Assembly: GCA_033722075.1 (NCBI GenBank)
Contig: JAWVZU010000163.1
Span: forward strand, 1-8,952
DNA from: JAWVZU01 sp033722075
GTDB lineage: Bacteria > Pseudomonadota > Gammaproteobacteria > Xanthomonadales > SZUA-38
DNA: 8,952 nucleotides
Direction of reading: 5' to 3'
A program made the position numbers and the translations under genes. The notes under the pieces were generated by a model. That model did not search any database. It was not told the origin of the DNA and saw only the letters and a list, made by a program, of their open reading frames with translations. This document shows, piece after piece, positions 1 to 5,188 of the stretch. Each line of letters opens with the position of its first letter. Positions within the stretch are counted from its first letter, which is position 1.

Positions 1-228
1 GTCCGAAATGGGACTTCCTGTCGCCATTCGGACACGTGATTCGAAAGCGCGGTTTCCGAATCACTTCGCCTTGCGGCGCCGGCCGTCCTTGGCCGGGTTC
101 ATTCAAGTCCGAAATGGGACTTCCTGTCGCCATTCGGACACGTGATTCGAAAGCGCGGTTTCCGAATCACTTCGCCTCGCGGCGCCGGCCGTCCTTGGCC
201 GGGTTCATTCAAGTCCGGAATGGGACTT
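1..228. repeat. Tandem array of a 106-bp hairpin-rich repeat
   Basis: Unit 1 (1-106) and unit 2 (107-212) are identical except at one base (T72 versus C178). A third copy is cut off after 16 bases. Each unit can fold into four successive hairpins. In unit 1 these are: A, arms 1-11 and 24-33 with one bulged base; B, arms 36-46 and 53-64 with one bulged base; C, arms 67-70 and 75-78; D, a perfect 6-bp stem 79-84/91-96. The single base that differs between units is in the tetraloop of hairpin C, so no stem is disturbed. A further 6-bp stem (105-110/117-122) spans the unit junction and competes with hairpin A. The period is not a multiple of three, so the array does not encode a repetitive protein. 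It lies just downstream of the cpdA stop and may extend beyond the left edge. Its function is unknown; transcript protection or termination, or a dispersed REP-like family, are possibilities. Confidence 0.93.
213..228. repeat. Truncated third copy of the 106-bp repeat
   Basis: The first 16 bases of the unit recur here with one change (A to G at the sixth base), after which the sequence diverges into AT-rich DNA. With the two preceding bases it keeps the AAGTCC/GGACTT stem (211-216/223-228). The array therefore ends about 10 bp before the cpdA stop codon, and on the minus strand this stem would be the first structure in the cpdA 3' transcript. Confidence 0.8.
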
Positions 229-238
229 TAATTGAACT

Positions 239-985
239 TCAGAGGGTGAGGCGCTGGAGGCCGGTTTCCCAGCGGCCGTCGTCGTAGAGTTCCAGCCAGC
301 GAAAGCCCGGGCCGCGAAGCTCGTCCGGCTCATGGGTCCGGCGAAAGGGGATGGCCTGGTTGCAGGTCGACGGCGTCGTCAACCACCTCAATCCGCGGGT
401 CCACCCCGCCACGGCCTGGTGCACGTGGCCACAGCAAAGCACGCTTGGCGCCGAGCGCAGGCCGATTGCATCAACGAGTTCCGTTCCGTCGAGCAGACCC
501 ATGGCATCGATCCAGGTTGACTCGACCGGTACCGGCTGGTGGTGGACGAAAACGATGGCCGGACCCGTGTGAAGGGTTTGCTTCAGCGTATCCAGCCGCG
601 CTTCGCCCACTCTGCCGGCGGGTGAGTCGTAGAGCCAGGAGTCCAGGAAATGCAGTTGCCAGGCCCCGAGCGTCGTGTGGCTGGTGCGTCGCAGGGCACG
701 TGATTGTGCCCGCTCGAACGCACCGGGATCATCGTGATTTCCCAACAACACGTGGACCGGGGCATCCAAAGGTCCACACAGCTCATCCAGGTGCGCATAC
801 GCCTCGTCTTCCCCGCGCTCGGTCAGGTCGCCGGTGGCTACGATCAGGTCCGGGCGCCATGCTCTCAGCGCATCGATGACCGCCCGGGCGCTGGCATCCA
901 CATCGATCCCACGGAGCCGCTCGCCACGATCGGCGGTCAGGTGCAGGTCGGTGAGCTGCGCAACTCGGTGACATCTCGTCGTCAT
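239..985 (-). CDS. cpdA: 3',5'-cyclic-AMP phosphodiesterase CpdA (metallophosphoesterase)
   Basis: This is a predicted cytoplasmic class III cyclic nucleotide phosphodiesterase that hydrolyses cAMP to AMP and so dampens CRP-type signalling. Numbering from the ATG at 985 (248 aa), the dinuclear-metal motifs appear in order: D13-x-H15, G52-D53, G82-N83-H84-D85, H148-H149 and the GHVH box at 186-189. The C-terminal run around TTPSTCNQ and the following GFRWLEL resemble E. coli CpdA closely, which separates it from generic metallophosphoesterases. The frame extends to a GTG at 1012, but the family similarity begins only a few residues after the ATG at 985, and no clear Shine-Dalgarno precedes either codon. 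A candidate promoter predicts a transcript starting almost at the ATG. The gene is the last of the minus-strand series and is about 220 bp from the DUF192 gene. In many gammaproteobacteria cpdA sits beside nudF and parE; that context is absent here. Confidence 0.9.
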   Translation of the reverse strand: MTTRCHRVAQLTDLHLTADRGERLRGIDVDASARAVIDALRAWRPDLIVATGDLTERGEDEAYAHLDELCGPLDAPVHVLLGNHDDPGAFERAQSRALRRTSHTTLGAWQLHFLDSWLYDSPAGRVGEARLDTLKQTLHTGPAIVFVHHQPVPVESTWIDAMGLLDGTELVDAIGLRSAPSVLCCGHVHQAVAGWTRGLRWLTTPSTCNQAIPFRRTHEPDELRGPGFRWLELYDDGRWETGLQRLTL

Positions 986-992
986 TTTCGGG

Positions 993-1022
993 CTATAAGC
1001 TGGACATTTCACGGGTGTTCAA
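993..1022 (-). promoter_or_regulatory. Candidate sigma70 promoter of cpdA
   Basis: On the minus strand TTGAAC (1017-1022) is followed after 18 bp by TTATAG (993-998). The expected start point, about seven bases past the -10 box, falls at or next to the ATG at 985. If the promoter is real, the cpdA transcript would be leaderless or nearly so, which fits the lack of a Shine-Dalgarno. This is a motif match only. Confidence 0.35.
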
Positions 1023-1056
1023 TTGTTCTCGAACTCCGGTGAAAGTCGAGGAAACC

Positions 1057-1272
1057 ATGCGCCACTTCATACCCGCTCGTGACGAACTCCTGTATGGAAA
1101 GCACATCGCGCAAGGGCGACTCGTGCCCTACCAGCTCGGCCAGCCCTGCCTCCATTGGGCGGCGGCCATCGAATCCGCCGACGATGAACGTCGCCTGCTG
1201 GCATTCTTCACGGATCAAAGCGCAAGCGAATCCCCGGTTCCAGCGGAAGCGCCCGGGCCTGTCCGCCGCTGA
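1057..1272 (+). CDS. Small hypothetical protein, antisense to the 3' end of the DUF192 gene
   Basis: This is a 71-residue frame starting at an ATG with GAGG (1048-1051) five bases upstream. The protein begins MRHFIPARDELLYG, has an internal AIESADDERRLLAFF stretch that could form a helix, and ends in a proline- and alanine-rich tail. I recognise no family, transmembrane segment or signal peptide. The last 65 bp overlap the 3' end of the DUF192 lipoprotein gene on the other strand, and third codon positions are less GC-biased than in the neighbouring genes, which argues against coding. In favour are the ribosome site and the otherwise unexplained 200-bp gap between cpdA and the DUF192 gene. 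A minus-strand frame across the same gap (1009-1284) is equally unrecognisable. Confidence 0.27.
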   Translation: MRHFIPARDELLYGKHIAQGRLVPYQLGQPCLHWAAAIESADDERRLLAFFTDQSASESPVPAEAPGPVRR

Positions 1273-1633
1273 GCTCGAGGACATACTTCGCCGGGGCCTC
1301 GCTGGGATAGCCCGGACAGCGCCGGGTGTAGCAGGGCGGTACGTTGTGATGGGCGTTGATCAGCCGAAAGTCGGCGTCGAAGAAGAGGATGTCGAGGTGG
1401 ATCTTGCAGTTCTTCATATGAAATGACCGCGGCGCCTCCTCTTTGAAGATGAAGAACATCCCCGTGTCGGGATCCATCTCTTCGCGAAACATCATCCCTA
1501 GCGCCCGTTCGCGGGGATCGTCGGCAATCTCCACGCGGTAGGTCTTCCCGGCCAGTTCGACGCGCGGCCCAGCCGCACTGCAGGCGGCCAGCAAAAGGGC
1601 GAGGATCGGAAAGAAAATGGCAGTTGCCCGCAT
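1208..1633 (-). CDS. DUF192 family lipoprotein
   Basis: The product is a 141-residue predicted lipoprotein. The N-terminus has a charged start, a hydrophobic stretch and the lipobox LAAC, giving acylated Cys18. The remainder is one DUF192 domain (about residues 25-138) with the family hallmarks: RERALGMMFRE near 41-51, the TGMFFIF strand at 57-63, HMKNCKIHLDILFFD at 72-86, and a CPGYPSEAPAKYVLEL run at 106-121. The start has a good GGGAG six bases upstream. DUF192 proteins are small exported or lipid-anchored beta-rich proteins without an assigned reaction. The DUF4252 gene ends 96 bp upstream, so co-transcription with the sigma cassette is possible but less tight than inside the cassette. 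The intergenic segment contains a hairpin (arms 1654-1659/1672-1677) without a convincing T-tract. Confidence 0.9.
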   Translation of the reverse strand: MRATAIFFPILALLLAACSAAGPRVELAGKTYRVEIADDPRERALGMMFREEMDPDTGMFFIFKEEAPRSFHMKNCKIHLDILFFDADFRLINAHHNVPPCYTRRCPGYPSEAPAKYVLELSGGQARALPLEPGIRLRFDP

Positions 1634-1729
1634 GGCATGCTCCCGTTCAAGAACTCCCGCCGGGATTCTACCGGGAGGAACGGGGCAGTGCGATCGAGAC
1701 CTGCCGAAGGCCGGTGGTCACGCGCACCA

Positions 1730-2260
1730 CTAACGATGGTTCAGGTCGACTCCAAAGCGGGCGGCGACGCGCCCCAGCTGCGCCGGATCGATCTCTCCGA
1801 CGATGTTCATGAACACAGCCTCACCGTCCTGGCCGACCATCATGACCGTCATGCCCGCGACGCGGTCGCCCTCCGATTTCATGTACATGTGGATGGTACT
1901 GTCCTCGGAACGCACCGAGACTGCCGGCTCCCAGAAGTCCTGCTCGAGGCGCCTGGCAATTTCGCCGGCCCGTTTCCTGGCGTTCGGAAGGCTGTCTGCA
2001 TCCAGCTGGAACACGTTCAGGCGGATCGACCGCAACCTGCCCAGGGCGTCGGCCAGCTCCGGATCCTCTTCGCGCGCTGCGGCGGAAATGAACGAAAGCA
2101 GGGCCTGCCCGAGGGAGATCTCCACCGCCGGCTCGGCGCCGGTGACCCCCGCCAGGTCGCCGAAATCGACATAGCCGGGCACGCCGTCCAGAGGCTGGGC
2201 GAGAGCCGTTCCGGCGCTCAGAGCCGTCAGGAGCAGAACCAGGATGAGGCGCCGGATCAT
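1730..2260 (-). CDS. Exported DUF4252 protein of an ECF sigma cassette
   Basis: The product is a 176-residue protein with a Sec signal peptide (MIRR, a leucine-rich core, then a likely cleavage at ALA-Q near residue 21). The mature part matches the DUF4252 pattern: an early PGYVDFGDL motif, an EISLGQALLSFI helix, LRSIRLNVFQLD in the middle, then MYMKSEGDRVAGMTVMMV and a late VFMNIVGEIDPAQLGRVA segment. Family members are predicted periplasmic or outer-membrane-associated and recur next to ECF sigma factors; their biochemical role is not established. The ATG overlaps the stop of the anti-sigma gene as ATGA, and GAGGGGAG lies about six bases upstream, so this start is preferred over an in-frame one at 2311. 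Translational coupling to the anti-sigma gene is likely. Confidence 0.88.
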   Translation of the reverse strand: MIRRLILVLLLTALSAGTALAQPLDGVPGYVDFGDLAGVTGAEPAVEISLGQALLSFISAAAREEDPELADALGRLRSIRLNVFQLDADSLPNARKRAGEIARRLEQDFWEPAVSVRSEDSTIHMYMKSEGDRVAGMTVMMVGQDGEAVFMNIVGEIDPAQLGRVAARFGVDLNHR

Positions 2261-2760
2261 CCGGCACTCCCCTCGACCGCGGCCAGGGTGCGCTCCACGG
2301 GTTTGATCCACTGGCTGCCGACTTCACGGCCCGCCGCAGCACCCGCCTTGTCGAGGTAAGCCAGGGCCAGGGCCAGCTCCTCGCGGGCTTCCGCCAGTTC
2401 GTCGGCCGGGATCTCCTCCGGGACCGCAGCCACATGCGGCTCGGGGCTCGATCCGGGCCATTCGCCGAGGCTCAAGCCCAGGGCGAGTCCTGCCGCCGCG
2501 ATTGCGGCGGCCACCCGAAGCGGCCAGCGCCGCGGCTCCGTGTCGGTAATGCGGGCGACCTTTGCCGCCATATCCGGCGGGCAACGATAGCGTGGCAATG
2601 CTCCAAGAGCGGACTGCAGCTCTCGCGCCGAGGTCACGCTGGCCCGGAGGTCCGGGTCGAGCTCAAGGCGAGCTTCGAACATGCGCAGCTCACCCCCTGC
2701 CAGCTCACCGTCCACGTAGGCTTCCACCCGCTCTTCGTACCAGTTTTCCGTGTTACCCAT
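2257..2760 (-). CDS. Membrane-anchored anti-sigma factor for the adjacent ECF sigma factor
   Basis: The product has 167 residues. An acidic N-terminal helical region (about 5-55) contains the anti-sigma signature YVDGELAGGE and LELDPDLRASV. A single transmembrane helix follows at about 80-98, with RR just before it, so the N-terminus should be cytoplasmic. The C-terminal part (about 114-163) would be periplasmic and is predicted helical, with the AREELALALAYLDKAG run. The zinc-binding H-x3-C-x2-C motif of many such proteins is absent: the only cysteine is C60. Binding to the sigma factor is inferred from position and architecture. The ATG lies inside the last codons of the sigma gene (8-bp overlap), so production is probably coupled to the sigma factor. 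The downstream DUF4252 gene overlaps its stop by ATGA. Confidence 0.85.
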   Translation of the reverse strand: MGNTENWYEERVEAYVDGELAGGELRMFEARLELDPDLRASVTSARELQSALGALPRYRCPPDMAAKVARITDTEPRRWPLRVAAAIAAAGLALGLSLGEWPGSSPEPHVAAVPEEIPADELAEAREELALALAYLDKAGAAAGREVGSQWIKPVERTLAAVEGSAG

Positions 2761-3277
2761 CGTCCGATACCTTGAATTCCTGCAACCGCTCCCGAAGCTT
2801 GCGGCGCGCCCGGTGGAGATAGACTTTCACCTGGCTCTCGTTGAGCTTCAGCGCCGTGCCGATATCGTCGTAGCTGAAGCCCTCGATTTCTCTCAGCACA
2901 ACCAGCGAGCGAAACGGTTCATCCAGGCCGTCGATCGCCGCGCGAAGCTCGTCGCGCAGCCTCACCCGACCCAGTTCTTCCGCCGGCGTCGAGTTGTCCA
3001 CGTGCCGCTCATCCACCCCGCCGGAGACGGCGAAGGCCAGGTGCACCTGGCGGCGCCGCAGCAGGTCCAGGCAGGCATTCCGGGTCACCCGAATGAGCCA
3101 GGGGAGAACCCGCGCCTCCTCAAGCTCCTCCAGGTGATCCCAGAGCTTGACGAACACGTCCTGCACCACCTCTTCGGCTTCGCCCGAGTGGCCGAGCAAC
3201 TGCACCGCTGTCGAATACAGCCGGTCCTGGTGCATTTTGACCAGCTGTCGGAAACGACGTTTCATCCTACCCATCAT
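2753..3277 (-). CDS. ECF-type RNA polymerase sigma factor
   Basis: The product is a 174-residue two-domain sigma factor. Region 2 covers about residues 8-77, including the VVQDVFVKLWDH core (37-48) and the WLIRVTRNACLDLLRR segment (60-75). An acidic linker follows, then region 4 at about 109-162, with the helix-turn-helix FSYDDIGTALKLNESQVK followed by YLHRARRKLRE. No extra C-terminal domain is present, as is normal for ECF factors regulated by a dedicated anti-sigma. Three in-frame ATGs (3277, 3274, 3265) are possible and none has a well-spaced Shine-Dalgarno; MKRRF at 3265 may be the true start. The preceding lipoprotein gene ends 20-32 bp upstream. The order sigma, anti-sigma, DUF4252 suggests an autoregulated envelope-signal cassette. 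Confidence 0.93.
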   Translation of the reverse strand: MMGRMKRRFRQLVKMHQDRLYSTAVQLLGHSGEAEEVVQDVFVKLWDHLEELEEARVLPWLIRVTRNACLDLLRRRQVHLAFAVSGGVDERHVDNSTPAEELGRVRLRDELRAAIDGLDEPFRSLVVLREIEGFSYDDIGTALKLNESQVKVYLHRARRKLRERLQEFKVSDDG

Positions 3278-3299
3278 ACGTCTGGATGCGCGGAAGGTT
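3278..3299 (-). promoter_or_regulatory. Possible ECF-type autoregulatory promoter before the sigma gene
   Basis: On the minus strand AAC (3297-3299) is followed after exactly 16 bases by CGT (3278-3280). This is the usual core and spacing of many ECF promoters. The -10 element abuts the first possible ATG at 3277, so the transcript would begin inside the ATG cluster and favour the start at 3265. The motif is short and could be chance. I did not find the same pair in front of the other genes examined. Confidence 0.28.
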
Positions 3300-3807
3300 A
3301 CTGATCGACCGAAATGGCCTGCTCGATCGCCGACTCGACGCGCTGCAGCGGCCAGCCGCGGATCCGCGCAACCCCCTCGATCTGTTCCATTTCCCGGATG
3401 ATGCGCCGTTCCTCGAGGCGCAGACGGCCCGCCTCCCGCCCATCAGCCTCCGCCAGATCGTCACGAATGTCCTCCAACTCCTCTTCGAACTCCCCGTAGC
3501 GCCAGCCGAGACGGTGAGCTTCCCGCCAGGGGCGATCCCCCAGCGCCTCGCAGACCGGATCCGCGGCCCGGTGCGCGGAGCCGGCTTGCCAGGCATCGGC
3601 AGGACGACAGCGTTCCGCCACGACCTGTGCGTGAGCCGCACGGATCTCGGCCATGCGATCAGGGCAGGCCGGATAGCGCTGGCCGAGGTCAGCCGCAGGC
3701 ACGGCCTGCGCCACCGCCTGATCGGCGAGTTCCCGGGGATCGCAGTTCGGGCGGGTCGCACACCCGGCCAGGACGCCGACCAGAAGGCACAGGACCAGGC
3801 CCCTCAT
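3298..3807 (-). CDS. Small cysteine-rich lipoprotein with C-terminal coiled coil
   Basis: The product is a 169-residue predicted lipoprotein: MRG, a hydrophobic core and the lipobox LAGC with acylated Cys16. The mature part carries further cysteines at about 22, 48, 67 and 86, enough for two disulphides in the periplasm. It then has a LGWRYGEFEEELEDI stretch and a highly charged Glu/Arg region (about 105-145) likely to form a coiled coil. The alternating Gly/Trp/Cys spacing is vaguely like DUF2799 lipoproteins, but I cannot assign a family with confidence. Its ATG overlaps the stop of the methyltransferase gene as ATGA, so the two are almost certainly co-translated. The sigma gene follows within about 30 bp. 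It may therefore belong to the same envelope-sensing unit; that is inference from position. Confidence 0.83.
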   Translation of the reverse strand: MRGLVLCLLVGVLAGCATRPNCDPRELADQAVAQAVPAADLGQRYPACPDRMAEIRAAHAQVVAERCRPADAWQAGSAHRAADPVCEALGDRPWREAHRLGWRYGEFEEELEDIRDDLAEADGREAGRLRLEERRIIREMEQIEGVARIRGWPLQRVESAIEQAISVDQ

Positions 3808-5102
3808 GGTGCCTCCGAAATCTCGAAGTCCTCGGGGCGAGGCGATTTGCGGTTGTGACAGGAAAGATACAACTCCAGGGTCGCCAGATCCTGCATGCCG
3901 TAGCGCTGCAGGCTCGGACTCGAGTATTCGATGAGATCCTCGGTACGCAGCGCCACACGCCAGAACTCGAATTCCAGCGCCCGCAGTTCCTGCTCGAAGT
4001 TCGCGACCGTGATCGGGTTGAGTTCCTTGTACCACTGCCAGTACTCCGCCGGATCCGCCTGATACCCGCCGCCGCGGTCGATGTAATCGGGATCCGACTC
4101 CAGGACCAGCTTCCTCAGCTCCGGCTCCGGCCGGGTGAGATGGACGAAGGGCTCGGAAGTGAACTCGCCCAGGTGATGGCCGAAGTTGGAGTAGTAGAGC
4201 CCGGGGTGGACAAAGAACAGGCCGCCGTTGCGCAGTACGCGCTTGATCTCCCGCAGCGTCTGCAGATAGCCGCCGGCGATGTGCTCCAGCGAGCCCCAGG
4301 ACACGACGACGTCGAAATAATCGTCGGGATAGGGAATATGGTTGCCGTCGCAGGGACGAAACACCAGGCCCTCCGGGAGTTCCTCCAGCGGTACATGGTT
4401 GTCCTTCATCAGATCTGGGAGACGCTCGTAGCCACGGAATGGGTCGATACCCACGAGCAACTCGGGCTGGCAGCGGAGAAAAATTCCCAGATCGGTGATC
4501 CCGTCGCCGCAACCCACGTCCAGAACGCGCCCCCGCAGCAGCGGCGAGTCGCCGAGCATGTAGTGGATGATCGTATCTGCGGCATGATCGAAATGCCGGT
4601 AGAACCAGTCTTCCGGACCCTTGCGCCAGCTGAGCTCCGACACCGGGGGCCCTTCTACGGTTTCCAGGATCCAGGATGTCTGTCCCTCTTCTCCATCCAG
4701 CTGTTCGCCCTCGACGGGAACCTCGAGGACTTCCTGGGCGGCGGCCTGTACACCCATGTCGCTGCGGTGGTAGAGGGTGACCACCAGCCGATAACTCCCC
4801 GCGCCTAGACGGAGCCGGGGCAGGTACCATTCCAAGTCGTAGCGCCCCCGGGGCAGCCAGCGGATCATCAGCTGATCCGCGCCGGTGTGGCGAACATAGT
4901 GGACGGTCTCCTCATCGGCCGAACGGAGTTCGACCGACACGTCCACATCGAATGCCATGGGGGATTCGATCAGGATGGGAATCCGGGCCGTTGCCGGCCG
5001 GTTGGACTGCCAGGGAATACCCTGGCCCTCGATGTCTCCAAGGTCCAGCGCAGGTGTCAGGTCGCCCATAAAGTGTTCCGATTCGGCATAGTCGGCGGTC
5101 AT
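3804..5102 (-). CDS. Wzt C-terminal-like beta-sandwich domain fused to a SAM-dependent methyltransferase
   Basis: From the ATG at 5102 the product has 432 residues. Residues about 14-135 look like an all-beta carbohydrate-binding domain of the Wzt C-terminal type: PATARIPILIESP, alternating strands, then LRLGAGSYRLVVTLYH. A class I methyltransferase follows, with motif I VLDVGCGDG (about 193-201), the acidic turn GIDPF (about 218-222), FDVVVSWGSLEHI (about 263-275) and LRNGGLFFVHPG (about 290-301). No signal peptide is seen, so it should be cytoplasmic. In ABC-type O-antigen exporters the Wzt C-terminal domain recognises the modified glycan end, so O-methylation of a surface glycan is a reasonable but unproven role. 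The frame opens further to a GTG at 5162. A TATAAT overlapping the ATG at 5102 instead points to the in-frame ATG at 5069, which has GGAA upstream. The gene overlaps the next lipoprotein gene by ATGA. Confidence 0.85.
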   Translation of the reverse strand: MTADYAESEHFMGDLTPALDLGDIEGQGIPWQSNRPATARIPILIESPMAFDVDVSVELRSADEETVHYVRHTGADQLMIRWLPRGRYDLEWYLPRLRLGAGSYRLVVTLYHRSDMGVQAAAQEVLEVPVEGEQLDGEEGQTSWILETVEGPPVSELSWRKGPEDWFYRHFDHAADTIIHYMLGDSPLLRGRVLDVGCGDGITDLGIFLRCQPELLVGIDPFRGYERLPDLMKDNHVPLEELPEGLVFRPCDGNHIPYPDDYFDVVVSWGSLEHIAGGYLQTLREIKRVLRNGGLFFVHPGLYYSNFGHHLGEFTSEPFVHLTRPEPELRKLVLESDPDYIDRGGGYQADPAEYWQWYKELNPITVANFEQELRALEFEFWRVALRTEDLIEYSSPSLQRYGMQDLATLELYLSCHNRKSPRPEDFEISEAP

Positions 5103-5106
5103 TATA
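5101..5106 (-). promoter_or_regulatory. Perfect TATAAT overlapping the methyltransferase ATG
   Basis: The minus strand reads TATAATG, so a consensus -10 hexamer shares two bases with the ATG at 5102. No good -35 hexamer lies 16-18 bp upstream. If used, transcription would start near 5092-5095, after this ATG, and translation would have to begin at the in-frame ATG at 5069, which has GGAA at a workable distance. Confidence 0.35.
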
Positions 5107-5149
5107 GTCAGCTGTCCGGATGGGTGGCGTCTGAACCGTCCATCTGCGC

Positions 5150-5155
5150 TAGAAT
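5150..5155 (+). promoter_or_regulatory. Candidate -10 element for the FHA-EAL gene
   Basis: TAGAAT lies in the divergent intergenic region, 33 bp before the GTG at 5189, which would give a leader of roughly 25 bases. No convincing -35 hexamer is present at 16-18 bp, so an activator or a weak promoter would be needed. The call rests on the hexamer and its position. Confidence 0.3.
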
Positions 5156-5188
5156 CGGGCACACAACTCGCACGGAACGTCGATTACC

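Noticed and set aside
1..228. Possible CRISPR array or integron attC sites
   Set aside because: The units are directly adjacent without variable spacers, and no attC-type core sites (GTTRRRY) were found.
36..287. Plus-strand 83-codon frame through the tandem repeat
   Set aside because: The repeat period of 106 is not a multiple of three, so the copies are read in different frames. There is no ribosome site and no recognisable protein.
3627..4808. 393-codon plus-strand frame
   Set aside because: It lies opposite the methyltransferase and lipoprotein genes, whose domain motifs are unmistakable; it is an antisense by-product of GC-rich codon use.
3808..4830. Upstream extension of the lipoprotein frame (to 4830)
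   Set aside because: The arginine/glycine-rich extension is an out-of-frame reading of the methyltransferase gene. The lipobox and the ATGA overlap fix the real start at 3807.
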